A stretch of DNA of 64,000 nucleotides from Bradyrhizobium septentrionale (GCF_011516645.4 NZ_CP088285.1:6466501-6530500); one strand, 5' to 3'; counted from the first letter of the stretch, positions 35,775-44,477 are shown. Numbers and translations are program-made. The notes: a model not told the origin generated them from the letters alone.

Positions 35775-36967
35775 CGGCGCGAGCGCGAGACGAGCGGACG
35801 CTGCGTGGCCGTGTCGCCGTGATCGGGATCGGCGAAACCGAGTATTATCGCCACGGCGCTTCTCCCGACCCGGAATTCAAGCTCGCCCTGAAAGCCATCT
35901 TGGCGGCATGTGAGGACGCCGGCCTCGATCCCCGCGACATCGACGGCTTTTCCTCCTACAGCGACGACCGCAGCGAGGCGTCGCGGCTGGCAGCGGCGCT
36001 CGGCACGCACCGATTGCGCACTGCGACGATGCAGTGGGGCGGGGGAGGCGGCGGCTGCTGCGCGGCGGTTGCCAATGCGGCAGCCGCGATCGTCGCGGGC
36101 CTCGCCGATTGTGTCGTGGTGTTCCGCTCGCTGGCGCAGGGCCAATATGGTCGCTTCGGGCAGGCGGCCGGGATCCACACCGTGTCGGGCGAACGCTCCT
36201 ACTTGATGCCCTACGGGGTGCTGGCGCCGCCGCAGCGCTTTGCGATGCGAGTGCAGCGCTACATGCACGAGCACGGCGTCCGGCAGGACGCCATGTGCGC
36301 GATTGCGCTCGCCTCCTATCATCATGCCCAGGCCAACCCGCGAGCCGTGATGTATGGCAGGCCGCTCGATCCCGGGAAATACGATGCTTCGCGCTGGATC
36401 GTGGAGCCGTTTCATCTCTACGACTGCTGCATGGAGAATGACGGCGCAGCGGCCCTGGTGCTGGTATCGGCCGAGCGCGCCAGCGACTTCAGGCGCAAGC
36501 CGGCCTATCTGCTCGGTGCGGCCTTTGGCTCCGGACATCGTGCGGCCGCGACGGCGCACAACGCGCCGCTCTATGCCACCGCGAGTTTCGACACGGTCGC
36601 TCCGGATGTCTACCGCATGGCCGAGATAGGACCGTCCGACGTCGGTGTGGTCCAGGCGTACGAGAATTTCACCGGCGGCGTCGTGATGGCGCTGGCAGAG
36701 CATGGCTTCTTCCGCCCGGAGGACGCCAACGACTTCCTGACATTCGAGAACCTGATCGCGCCGTCCGGGCGGCTGCCGCTCAACACCAGCGGCGGCAATC
36801 TCGCCGAATGCTACATGCACGGCTTTGAGCTCGTGCTGGAGGCTGTTCGTCAGGTGCGCGGCACGTCGACGAGCCAGGCCCGCCGCAGCGACGTGGCAAT
36901 GGTCATCGGAGGTCCGATGGTCTCACCCGCGAGCAATCTCATTTTGGGTTCGGAGGCCACCTTATGA
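35771..36967 (+). CDS. Thiolase-like protein (SCP2/lipid-transfer type)
   Basis: Thiolase superfamily member (398 aa), SCP2-thiolase branch. It keeps the N-terminal GIGETEYYRHG and the C-terminal NTSGGNLAECYMHGFELVLEAVRQVRG, and has Cys96/Cys97 after a glycine run. The classical C-terminal thiolase Cys motif is not recognisable (MVIGGPMVS instead). Such proteins may act as thiolases or, with a DUF35 partner as in Ltp2-ChsH2, as retro-aldolases. Start GTG overlapping the CoA-transferase stop; overlaps the DUF35 gene by four bases. Confidence 0.87.
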   Translation: MTARARDERTLRGRVAVIGIGETEYYRHGASPDPEFKLALKAILAACEDAGLDPRDIDGFSSYSDDRSEASRLAAALGTHRLRTATMQWGGGGGGCCAAVANAAAAIVAGLADCVVVFRSLAQGQYGRFGQAAGIHTVSGERSYLMPYGVLAPPQRFAMRVQRYMHEHGVRQDAMCAIALASYHHAQANPRAVMYGRPLDPGKYDASRWIVEPFHLYDCCMENDGAAALVLVSAERASDFRRKPAYLLGAAFGSGHRAAATAHNAPLYATASFDTVAPDVYRMAEIGPSDVGVVQAYENFTGGVVMALAEHGFFRPEDANDFLTFENLIAPSGRLPLNTSGGNLAECYMHGFELVLEAVRQVRGTSTSQARRSDVAMVIGGPMVSPASNLILGSEATL

Positions 36968-37428
36968 CCAATCCGACCGCGCGCTATCTACCGGCGGGCC
37001 TGCCAATCCCGGTCGCAGAGCCTGATGGCCTGTCAGCGCCTTATTGGGAAGGATTGCGGAAGGGCAAGCTGCTGGTGCAGCGCTGCAGCCATTGCAACGC
37101 TTGGCAATTCGGACCCGAATGGCTCTGCCATCGCTGCCACGCCTTCGACCCTGCATGGACGGAAGTCCAGCCGTGCGGCCGGATCTTCAGCTGGGAGCGT
37201 GTGTGGCATCCCTCGCACGCGGCGCTGAAAGGGCATGGACCTTATATTGCGGTGCTTGTCGAGCTGCCTCACGCCGGGGGAATCCGCATGGTCGGCAATC
37301 TGCTCGGCGATCCCGCGCAGAAGGTCACGATCGGCGCTGACGTGGAGGGAGTCTTCGAACATCATCCGGAGTCGAACCCACCGTACGCCTTGCTGCAATG
37401 GCGCCGGCGGCAGGTTTCCTCGAAGTGA
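36964..37428 (+). CDS. DUF35 zinc-ribbon/OB-fold protein
   Basis: Acyl-CoA-associated small protein (154 aa). Rubredoxin-like zinc ribbon with CSHCNAWQFGPEWLCHRCHA (two CxxC pairs, about residues 40-58), then an OB fold (FSWERVWHPSHAAL ... RMVGNLL). Members bind thiolase-like partners and are required for their activity or stability. The four-base overlap with the thiolase gene supports a stable complex. Last gene of this operon; 257 bases follow before amiC. Confidence 0.88.
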   Translation: MTNPTARYLPAGLPIPVAEPDGLSAPYWEGLRKGKLLVQRCSHCNAWQFGPEWLCHRCHAFDPAWTEVQPCGRIFSWERVWHPSHAALKGHGPYIAVLVELPHAGGIRMVGNLLGDPAQKVTIGADVEGVFEHHPESNPPYALLQWRRRQVSSK

Positions 37429-37658
37429 CGGTCCGCGGCTGCCCTCGATACGGGAAATCGATCGCAGGTCTACCGGAGATAGATGGTTCGCGAACCGTTG
37501 CACCTATGATCAGGCATCAAGACATCCACTTGCCCGGTTTCGCGTCAGCTCCGCTGACAGGATGAGCGGCCGGGGTCCTTGTCTCGCGGCAGATGTCATG
37601 CAATCTTGCGCCGCCGGCAAAGCTGTTCGAGAGCAACAAGAACAATAATCCCTCTCGT

Positions 37659-37678
37659 CCCTCCAACTCTGTTGAGGG
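37659..37678 (+). promoter_or_regulatory. Possible RBS-masking hairpin before amiC (system 2)
   Basis: CCCT (37659-37662) and CAAC (37664-37667) pair with GTTG (37671-37674) and AGGG (37675-37678) around a TCT loop, with one bulged C. The right arm contains the GAGGG ribosome-binding site of the amiC start at 37686, so the structure could limit translation. The rest of 37429-37658 shows a palindrome GGTTCGCGAACC (37485-37496) and nothing else I can support. Confidence 0.35.
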
Positions 37679-37685
37679 CCTGATC

Positions 37686-38840
37686 ATGTCGAACCTTACC
37701 CAAACGACGTCCGCTCCGTGGCGGATAGGAGTGCTGTTCTCGCGAACCGGCTTCATGTCGGTGATCGAGGAGACCCAGTACCAGGGCACGCAACTCGCGA
37801 TCGAGGAGGTCAATGAGGCGGGCGGCGTGTGCGGCCGCGAGCTGGTTCCTGTTGCCTACGATCCGGGCTCGGATTCCGCCGCCTATGGCCATTTCGCCAA
37901 GCGGCTGATGGTCGAGGACCAGGTCAGTACGATCTTCGGCTGCTACACCTCGTCGAGCCGCAAGGCCGTGCTGCCGGTGGTCGAACGGCTCAACGGCCTG
38001 CTCTGGTATCCGACGCTTTACGAAGGTTTCGAGGCGTCGCCGAACGTCATCTACACCGGCGCCTCACCGAACCAGAACAGCCTCGCGCTGTGCCGCTATC
38101 TGATGGATACGTTCGGAACGCGGTTCTATTTCGTGGGCTCGGATTACATCTATCCGCGCGAATCCAACCGCGTGATGCGCGAATTGCTCAAGGCCAATGG
38201 CGGATCGGTGGTCGGCGAGCGCTATGTCAATGTCTATGCGCGCTGGCAGGACTTTGTGCCGATCATCCAGGACATCAAGCGCGTCAGGCCCGACGTGATC
38301 TTCTCGACTGTCGTCGGCGAAGGCACCGTGTTCCTCTATCAGGCCTACGCCAATGTCGGGCTCGATCCCAAGCAGGTGCCGATCGCCAGCCTGACCACGA
38401 CGGAAGCCGAAATTGCGGCGATGGGCTTCGACGTCGGCGCGGGGCACGTCACGGCGGCATCTTATTTCCAGGGCGTCGAGGGCAGCGCCAACAACGCATT
38501 TGTGCAGCGCTTCAAGAAGCGATTCGGCGCCGACGTCTCGACCAACATGTGCGCCGAATCGTCCTATTTCCAGCTGCATCTGTTCGCGAAGGCGCTCGAA
38601 CAGGTCAATTCGCTCGACACGGAAGTGCTGCGCTCCATGGTGTTCGGCACCAGCTTTGATGCGCCGCAAGGGGCGGTGACAGTCAACCCGATGTCGGGGC
38701 ATACTGATCTGTGGACCCGGATCGGGCGTGCCAATCGCAACGGGCAGTTCGATATCGTCAGCCAGTCGAAGGAGCCGGTGCATGCCGATCCGTTCCTGAT
38801 CGGATACGGTCGTGCAACGCAAACAGGAAGCGTCCAATGA
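37686..38840 (+). CDS. amiC: AmiC-type cytoplasmic amide sensor (system 2)
   Basis: Periplasmic-binding-protein fold of 384 aa with no signal peptide (starts MSNLTQTTSAPWRIGVLFS), as in AmiC of Pseudomonas aeruginosa, which holds AmiR inactive until an amide binds. Family motifs: SRKAVLPVVERLNGLLWYPTLYEGFE, NVIYTGASPNQN, FYFVGSDYIYPRESN. ATG 37686 is behind GAGGG; a longer reading has no sense as a leader. Overlaps amiR by four bases (ATGA), fitting a tight AmiC-AmiR stoichiometry. Confidence 0.9.
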   Translation: MSNLTQTTSAPWRIGVLFSRTGFMSVIEETQYQGTQLAIEEVNEAGGVCGRELVPVAYDPGSDSAAYGHFAKRLMVEDQVSTIFGCYTSSSRKAVLPVVERLNGLLWYPTLYEGFEASPNVIYTGASPNQNSLALCRYLMDTFGTRFYFVGSDYIYPRESNRVMRELLKANGGSVVGERYVNVYARWQDFVPIIQDIKRVRPDVIFSTVVGEGTVFLYQAYANVGLDPKQVPIASLTTTEAEIAAMGFDVGAGHVTAASYFQGVEGSANNAFVQRFKKRFGADVSTNMCAESSYFQLHLFAKALEQVNSLDTEVLRSMVFGTSFDAPQGAVTVNPMSGHTDLWTRIGRANRNGQFDIVSQSKEPVHADPFLIGYGRATQTGSVQ

Positions 38841-39478
38841 ACGAAATGTCGCGTAAGCCGACGCTGAGCCGAGACGTCGGCGGGCGCAAGACCATGGTTC
38901 AGGAACTTGCCGATTTGTCGGCGGTGGTGGTCGCGCCGGTCGACGATCAGGTCGGCATGTTGCTGCGCGAGTTGCAGCGGTTCCGGATGCGGGTGCGTCA
39001 GGTCTGGCCGATGCCGGAGAGCGTGCCGGCCGATGCGGACGTGGTTTACTGCGAGTATTCACCTGATCTGGCGCGGCGTCTGCCGTGGATTCCAGGCGAC
39101 GCGCGCTCCGCGCTGGTCGTGATCCTGCCGGCGACGGAGACCGTTCATGCCGACGCGCTGTGTCATGCGACGCCGAACGCCATTCTGCCGCGGCCGTTCA
39201 CGCAGAATGCGGTGTTGTCGAGCCTCGTCCTGGCGCGCAGTCAATTTGGTTATGAGCGGCGGCTCCGCAGCAAAATCGAGAAGCTCGACGACAATCTGCG
39301 CTCGATGCGCACGGTGGAACGCGCCAAGGCCATTCTGATGGCGACGCGGCAGATGCCGGAAACCGAAGCCTATGGCTTCATCAGACGGCAGGCGATGGAT
39401 CGTCGCGTGTCGGCAAGTGCAGTCGCTGCGGCGATTGTTGACTCGTTCGAACTGCTTGGCTACGATCATCAACAGTAA
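38837..39478 (+). CDS. amiR: AmiR-type ANTAR antiterminator (system 2)
   Basis: RNA-binding antiterminator of 213 aa: pseudo-receiver (about 30-140) lacking the phospho-Asp (VVYCEYSPDL at that place), coiled coil, and C-terminal ANTAR domain (about 150-210) with the canonical RTVERAKAILMATRQMPETEA and FIRRQAMDRR. In AmiR systems, amide binding to AmiC frees AmiR, which binds tandem leader hairpins and prevents termination. Exactly such a leader follows immediately (39479-39584). Confidence 0.92.
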   Translation: MNEMSRKPTLSRDVGGRKTMVQELADLSAVVVAPVDDQVGMLLRELQRFRMRVRQVWPMPESVPADADVVYCEYSPDLARRLPWIPGDARSALVVILPATETVHADALCHATPNAILPRPFTQNAVLSSLVLARSQFGYERRLRSKIEKLDDNLRSMRTVERAKAILMATRQMPETEAYGFIRRQAMDRRVSASAVAAAIVDSFELLGYDHQQ

Positions 39479-39513
39479 GCCCCAATAGCGGGGCCGGCGG
39501 CGACAGCGCCGCC
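39479..39513 (+). promoter_or_regulatory. Tandem hairpins, candidate ANTAR/AmiR RNA target
   Basis: Hairpin 1: GCCCC-AATAGC-GGGGC (39479-39494). Hairpin 2: GGCGGC-GACAGC-GCCGCC (39496-39513). Both have six-base loops of form N-A-Y-A-G-C and are one base apart, directly after the amiR stop codon. Known ANTAR targets are two tandem hexaloop hairpins with conserved A and G three positions apart; here A and G have that spacing, though one position further into the loop than the published A1/G4 register as I recall it. Confidence 0.65.
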
Positions 39514-39531
39514 TTCGACACAACCGGCAAC

Positions 39532-39584
39532 AAAGCCCTCCCAATGCTCGCGTAAGCGCGCATCGGGAGGGCTTTTTGTTTTTT
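39532..39584 (+). terminator. Intrinsic terminator/antiterminator leader of amide operon 2
   Basis: GCCCTCCC (39535-39542) pairs with GGGAGGGC (39565-39572), extended inside by ATGC/GCAT, followed by TTTTTGTTTTTT (39573-39584). Strong rho-independent terminator placed between amiR and the structural genes, where it would stop transcription unless AmiR acts. The left arm starts 21 bases after hairpin 2. Confidence 0.88.
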
Positions 39585-39605
39585 CAGTCCTGAAGGGAGC
39601 TAGGG

Positions 39606-40856
39606 ATGAGCATTTCACGGCGGACTTTGCTGAGGAATACCGCGGCGCTTGGCGCGTTTGCCGGCGCCGGACTGCCGCACATCTGGATCAAGAACGCCGA
39701 CCTCGCTTACGCAGCCGGCGGCGAAATCAAGGTCGGCGTGCTGTTCTCGCTGACGGGAACGACCGCGATCATCGAAGAATCGCTCAACAAGGCGACGCTG
39801 CTCGCCATCGAGGAAATCAACGCCGCAGGCGGCATCAAGGGCAGCAAGATCGTGCCGATCGTCGAGGATCCCGCGTCCGATCCCGCGACCTTCTCGGAGA
39901 AGGCCCGCAAGCTCGTCGTCGGCGACAAATGCGTCAGCGTGTTCGGCTCCTACACCTCGGCAAGCCGCAAGGCGGTGCTCCCGGTGTTCGAGCGGCAGAA
40001 CAATCTCTATTGGTATCCGACGCTCTATGAAGGCCGCGAGTGCTCAAAGAACGTGATCTACACCGGCGCGGTGCCGAACCAGCAGCAGGACGAGTTCGTG
40101 CCCTGGCTGGTCAAGAAGTTCGGCAAGAAGTTCTATCTGATCGGCTCCAACTACATCTATCCGAAGGAAGAGAACAACTACTGCAAGAAGCTGCTCGAGA
40201 AGCTTGGTGGCGAGGTCGTCGCGGAAGAATATGTGCCGCTCGGCCATTCAGAATTCTCTTCCGTCATCAACAAGATCCGCTCGACCCAGCCGAACGTGAT
40301 CTTCTCCACCGTGGTCGGCGATTCCGTGGTCGCGCTGCATCGCCAGTATCGCGCTGCCGGCCTCGATCCCGAGAAGATGCCGATGGCGAGCCTGACGACG
40401 TCCGAGAACGAGGTCGCGGCGATGGGCGGCGAGGCTGCCGCCGGTCACTTCACCTCGGCGCCGTACTTCATGGTGCACAAGTCGCCGGAGAACGAGAAGT
40501 TCGTCGCGGCCTACAAGAAGCGCTGGGGCGCCGACAAGGTCACGCATTTCGTGTCGGAGGCCTGCTACTTCCAGACCTATTTGTTCAAGCAGGCGGTCGA
40601 GAAGCTTGCGACCAGCGACCTGACGCCGCCGAACATTCGCGACGCGGTCAAGGGCGAGGGAATGATTGCGCCGCAGGGCAAGGTCCAGATCGAGCCGGAG
40701 AACCTGCACACTTGGCTATGGCCGAAGATTGCCCAAGCGAAGTCGAACGGCCAGTTCGAGATTCTCGTCGAATCCAAGGAATGGCTGAAGCCCGTGCCTT
40801 ACGCGGCCTATCCCGGGCAGTCCTGCACCGAGAAGGGCCTGGTCGAGAAGAGCTGA
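39606..40856 (+). CDS. Amide ABC transporter substrate-binding protein (system 2)
   Basis: Exported relative of AmiC (416 aa) with a Tat signal (SRRTLLRN, then a hydrophobic stretch ending near AYAAGG). Motifs: KVGVLFSLTGTTAIIEESL, SRKAVLPVFERQNNLYWYPTLYEGRE, NVIYTGAVPNQQQDEF, and FYLIGSNYIYPKEEN. It captures the amide in the periplasm, whereas the AmiC paralogue encoded just upstream senses it in the cytoplasm. First structural gene after the terminator; RBS GGGAG. Confidence 0.92.
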   Translation: MSISRRTLLRNTAALGAFAGAGLPHIWIKNADLAYAAGGEIKVGVLFSLTGTTAIIEESLNKATLLAIEEINAAGGIKGSKIVPIVEDPASDPATFSEKARKLVVGDKCVSVFGSYTSASRKAVLPVFERQNNLYWYPTLYEGRECSKNVIYTGAVPNQQQDEFVPWLVKKFGKKFYLIGSNYIYPKEENNYCKKLLEKLGGEVVAEEYVPLGHSEFSSVINKIRSTQPNVIFSTVVGDSVVALHRQYRAAGLDPEKMPMASLTTSENEVAAMGGEAAAGHFTSAPYFMVHKSPENEKFVAAYKKRWGADKVTHFVSEACYFQTYLFKQAVEKLATSDLTPPNIRDAVKGEGMIAPQGKVQIEPENLHTWLWPKIAQAKSNGQFEILVESKEWLKPVPYAAYPGQSCTEKGLVEKS

Positions 40857-40917
40857 CGACGGGGCTGATGACGGCCGTCGGCGTGCGGCGCCGGCGGCCG
40901 GCATCCCGCACCAAATG

Positions 40918-40947
40918 CGCCTCTCGCATGCATGCGTGCGAGGGGCG
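40918..40947 (+). other. Intercistronic RNA hairpin after the binding-protein gene (system 2)
   Basis: CGCCTCTCGCA (40918-40928), eight-base loop, TGCGAGGGGCG (40937-40947): 11 paired positions including one G-U. No T-tract. It is flanked by a direct repeat GCACCAAATG (40908-40917 and 40952-40961), which may mean the hairpin arrived as an insertion. Same position as the hairpins of systems 1 and 3. Confidence 0.6.
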
Positions 40948-40984
40948 GGGCGCACCAAATGAACATTGAAGAGCGGATCCCGAC

Positions 40985-41854
40985 GTGGACCAATTCATCG
41001 AACAAATCGTCACGGGGCTGAGCATCGGGTCGATCCTGCTGCTGGTCGCGCTGGGACTGTCGATCATCTACGGCTCGATGGGCATCATCAATCTCGCCCA
41101 TGGCGAGTTCGTGATGCTCGGTGCTTACGCCGCCTGGGTGTTTCACACCTATTTCGGGTGGAGCCTGCTGACGAGCCTGGTTCCGATCTTCCTGGTGGTT
41201 GCCGCGTTCGGCTGGGTCATCGAACGCTACGTCCTGAGCCTGCTCAACAACCGGCCATTGGATACGATTCTTGCGACCTGGGGCGTCGGCATCATGCTGC
41301 AGCAGGCGGTGCGGCTGATGGTCGGCAGCGAGTTGCGCTACGTGCAGCTGCCGCCGGCGCTGTCCGACAGCATGAACGTGTTCGGCATCCCGATATCGTC
41401 GTATCGGGTGTTCCTGTTCGTGGTGTCGATCGCGTTGTTTGCGGCGACCTGGTTGCTGATGAACCGCACCACGGTCGGGATGAAGCTGCGTGCCATCATC
41501 CAGGACCGTTCGGTCGCCGCCTCGTTCGGCATCAACGCCAAGCGAGTCTATGCGCTGACGTTTGCTTATGGCGCCGGACTTGCGGGCCTTGCCGGCGCAC
41601 TGGTGTCGCCGCTCAAGAGCGTGTCGCCCGATATGGGCACCGGCTATGTGGTCGATGCCTTCATGGTGGTCGTGCTCGGTGGCGTGCAGAGCCTCGCCGG
41701 CACGGTGGCGAGCGCCTTCATCCTCGGCGAACTCTCCGGCGGCATTGCCTTCCTGCAGAACGACACGGTGGCAAAGGCAATCGTGCTGCTCGCCATCGTC
41801 GTGCTCATCCGTTTCCGCCCCGAAGGGCTTTTCACCGCACGCGTGCGGGCCTGA
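40985..41854 (+). CDS. Amide ABC transporter permease, UrtB-like (system 2)
   Basis: LivH/UrtB-type permease (289 aa): YGSMGIINLAHGEFVMLGAY, LNNRPLDTILATWGVGIMLQQAVR, and a C-terminal RFRPEGLFTARVRA. About eight hydrophobic segments. The start is GTG (MDQFIEQIVTGLSIGSILL) and has only a weak RBS, consistent with lower output than the SBP. Confidence 0.92.
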   Translation: MDQFIEQIVTGLSIGSILLLVALGLSIIYGSMGIINLAHGEFVMLGAYAAWVFHTYFGWSLLTSLVPIFLVVAAFGWVIERYVLSLLNNRPLDTILATWGVGIMLQQAVRLMVGSELRYVQLPPALSDSMNVFGIPISSYRVFLFVVSIALFAATWLLMNRTTVGMKLRAIIQDRSVAASFGINAKRVYALTFAYGAGLAGLAGALVSPLKSVSPDMGTGYVVDAFMVVVLGGVQSLAGTVASAFILGELSGGIAFLQNDTVAKAIVLLAIVVLIRFRPEGLFTARVRA

Positions 41855-41870
41855 GACAGATCGCTCATTC

Positions 41871-43010
41871 ATGCCGTCGAATGCGACCACCTCCAGCGGA
41901 TTGCAGCGCCTGATCGCGCAGCTTGCACCGCTGCTCATCGTGTGCGCGCTGGTGTTCGCGCTGCCGTTGCTGCTCAACAATGACTTCCTGCTCAACAAGG
42001 TCGCGCGTTATCTGGTGCTGGGCATCCTCACGGTGTCGCTCGGATTGTCCTGGGGTTTCGGCGGCATCCTGAACCTCGGCCAGGCGATGAGCTTCGGGCT
42101 CGGCTCCTACGCCATGGCGATGGCGCTGAAGCTCAAGACCGTGCCGGTGCATACGGGGGCCAGCGGGCTGCCGGACTTCATGGTCTGGAACAATGTCGCG
42201 CACCTGCCATGGTTCTGGGAGCCGTTCCGCTCGCTGACTTTCGCCATCGCGGCGGGCCTGCTCGTGCCGGCGCTGGTTGCGGCGGCGCTCGGCTGGTTCA
42301 TGTTCCGCGGACGTGTGACCGGCGTCTATGTCTCGATCATCACGCTCGCCACCATGGTGGTGATCAATCTCGTGATCATCGACCAGCAGAGCTACACCGG
42401 CGGCTTCAACGGCATCACCGATCTCGCCCAGCTCGAGATCTTCGGCGTCGCGTTCGATGCCTATGGCCGCGCTACGTATTATCTCGTTGCTACTTGCGTG
42501 CTGCTCAGCCTGCTCGTGGCCTTTGCCTTCACGAAGTCCAGGGCCGGCCTGATCGTGCAGGCGATCCGCGACCATGAGAGCCGGGTGCGCTATTTCGGCT
42601 ACGACGTCGCGCTCTACCAGATCTTCGTGTTCGCGCTGTCGGCCGCGATCGCAGGCCTCGCCGGCATGCTCTACACCGTGGTGATGGAGTTTGCTTCGCC
42701 GACCTTCCTTGGCGTGCAGATTTCGCTGTCGGTGGTGGTGTGGTGCGCGGTCGGCGGCCGGCAGAGCCTGGTCGGTGCGTTCCTCGGCGCGGTGCTGGTG
42801 GCGGGCATGCAGGGCGCGCTGTCGGAATCTGCAGCGTTCCTGGAAACCTGGACGCTGGTGATGGGCGCGCTGTTCGTGCTCGTGGTGCTGTTCCTGCCGA
42901 AGGGGCTCGCCGGCCTCGCCCAGGTCGTCCTGCGCTGGATCGTGCAGCGCCGACAAGCCTCGAGCCGTGGCGTTGCGCAGGGCGTCGGTCAGACGGAGGG
43001 CAGCACATGA
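41871..43010 (+). CDS. Amide ABC transporter permease, UrtC-like (system 2)
   Basis: LivM/UrtC-type permease (379 aa): LSWGFGGILNLGQAMSFGLGSYAMAMALK, FMFRGRVTGVYVSIITLA, YTGGFNGITDLAQ, FLPKGLAGLAQ. ATG 41871 chosen: longer in-frame readings overlap the preceding permease gene. Overlaps the next ATPase gene by four bases. Confidence 0.91.
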   Translation: MPSNATTSSGLQRLIAQLAPLLIVCALVFALPLLLNNDFLLNKVARYLVLGILTVSLGLSWGFGGILNLGQAMSFGLGSYAMAMALKLKTVPVHTGASGLPDFMVWNNVAHLPWFWEPFRSLTFAIAAGLLVPALVAAALGWFMFRGRVTGVYVSIITLATMVVINLVIIDQQSYTGGFNGITDLAQLEIFGVAFDAYGRATYYLVATCVLLSLLVAFAFTKSRAGLIVQAIRDHESRVRYFGYDVALYQIFVFALSAAIAGLAGMLYTVVMEFASPTFLGVQISLSVVVWCAVGGRQSLVGAFLGAVLVAGMQGALSESAAFLETWTLVMGALFVLVVLFLPKGLAGLAQVVLRWIVQRRQASSRGVAQGVGQTEGST

Positions 43011-43759
43011 CCTCCCACCTCGAACTCCGCGACATCTCGGTCAGCTTCAACGGCTTCAAGGCGATCAACGGTCTCAACATGAGCGTCCGCAAGGGCGAGC
43101 TGCGCTGCCTGATTGGGCCGAACGGCGCGGGCAAGACCACGGCGCTGGACATCATCTGCGGCAAGGTCAAGCCGAGCGGCGGCACTGTCAGTTTTGACGG
43201 CACCGCGCTGCAGGATCTCGAGGAATACGAGATCGCCCGCGCCGGTGTTGGTCGCAAGTTCCAGGTGCCGAGCGTGTTCCGCGAGCTCTCGGTCTCCGAG
43301 AATCTTGAAGTGGCCCGGGCGCGCCGCACCTCCGTGTTCGGCAACCTTCGCTGGAATATCGGCAATTCCGGGCGCCCGGACGTTGAACGTCTTGCCGAGC
43401 TGGTCGGGCTCACCGAGCAGCTCGATCGGCCCGCCGCCTACCTATCGCACGGCCAGACGCAATGGCTCGAGATCGGCATGCTGGTCGCCCAGGACGCCGA
43501 GCTGATCCTGATGGACGAGCCCACCGCAGGCATGACGGCGCAGGAAACCCGCAAGACCGCCGAACTGTTCGCGCGGCTGAAGGGCAAGCACACGTTGATC
43601 GTGGTCGAGCACGACATGGGCTTTGTGAAGGCGATCGGTGACATCATCTCGGTGATGCATATGGGCCAGATGCTGGCCGAGGGCACCGCGGCGGAGGTCG
43701 AGGCGCACCCCGAAGTCCGCCGCGCCTATCTCGGATCGGGAGGCATCAGCCATGCTTGA
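43007..43759 (+). CDS. Amide ABC transporter ATPase, UrtD-like (system 2)
   Basis: ABC ATPase (250 aa). Walker A GPNGAGKT (37-44), signature LSHGQ (146-150), Walker B LILMDEP (166-172), H-loop EHDMGFV. RBS GGAGGG; ATG overlaps the UrtC-like stop. Its last eight bases overlap the UrtE-like gene. Confidence 0.92.
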   Translation: MTSHLELRDISVSFNGFKAINGLNMSVRKGELRCLIGPNGAGKTTALDIICGKVKPSGGTVSFDGTALQDLEEYEIARAGVGRKFQVPSVFRELSVSENLEVARARRTSVFGNLRWNIGNSGRPDVERLAELVGLTEQLDRPAAYLSHGQTQWLEIGMLVAQDAELILMDEPTAGMTAQETRKTAELFARLKGKHTLIVVEHDMGFVKAIGDIISVMHMGQMLAEGTAAEVEAHPEVRRAYLGSGGISHA

Positions 43760-44444
43760 GCTGACCGACGTCGACGCCTTCTACGGCAACAGCCGCGCTC
43801 TGCAGGGCATCAACCTGATGGTCGGTAATGGCGAGTTCCTCTCGGTGCTCGGTCGCAACGGCGTCGGCAAGACCACGCTGATGCGCAGCATCCTCGGCCT
43901 GATGGACCGGGTCACCGGACGGCTGTCGCTCGACGGTGCCGACATCTCGCCGCTGCGGACTTATCAGCGCGCCAAGGCCGGCATCGCCTATGTGCCGCAG
44001 GGCCGCGGGATCCTGCCGCGCTTCACCGTGCGGGAGAACCTGACGCTCGGCACCTTCGCCGCGAAATCGGCCAACGGCATCGAGGAATGGGTGCTCGAGC
44101 TGTTTCCGGTGCTCAAGGATTTTCTCAATCGCTACGGCGGCAATCTCTCCGGCGGCCAGCAGCAGCAGCTTGCGATCGCGCGCGCGCTGCTCGCCCAGCC
44201 CAAGGTCATCCTGCTGGACGAGCCGACCGAGGGCATCCAGCCGAACATCGTCGAGCAGATCGAGGACGTGATCGTCCGCCTCAACCGCGAGCGCGGAATC
44301 ACGGTCGTGCTGGTCGAACAGAATGTCTCGTTCGCGCGGCGTGCGTCTCACCGCTTCGCGCTGCTCGAAAAGGGACGCGTCGTCGCCAAGGGCGCGATCG
44401 GTGAGCTCACCGATGATCTCATCCAGCTGCACATGGCTGTGTAG
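43752..44444 (+). CDS. Amide ABC transporter ATPase, UrtE-like (system 2)
   Basis: ABC ATPase (230 aa). Walker A GRNGVGKT (34-41), YVPQGRGI, signature LSGGQ (132-136), Walker B LLDEPTEGIQPNIVEQI. Completes the five-part importer. Amidase gene amiE follows after 33 bases. Confidence 0.92.
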   Translation: MLELTDVDAFYGNSRALQGINLMVGNGEFLSVLGRNGVGKTTLMRSILGLMDRVTGRLSLDGADISPLRTYQRAKAGIAYVPQGRGILPRFTVRENLTLGTFAAKSANGIEEWVLELFPVLKDFLNRYGGNLSGGQQQQLAIARALLAQPKVILLDEPTEGIQPNIVEQIEDVIVRLNRERGITVVLVEQNVSFARRASHRFALLEKGRVVAKGAIGELTDDLIQLHMAV

Positions 44445-44477
44445 CGGGAATTATCGTTCACGAAAGGGAGACGAGAC

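Noticed and set aside
37429..37658. Promoter for amiC-amiR of system 2
   Set aside because: A TTGCAC at about 37498 has no acceptable -10 box at the right spacing; no convincing promoter could be assigned.
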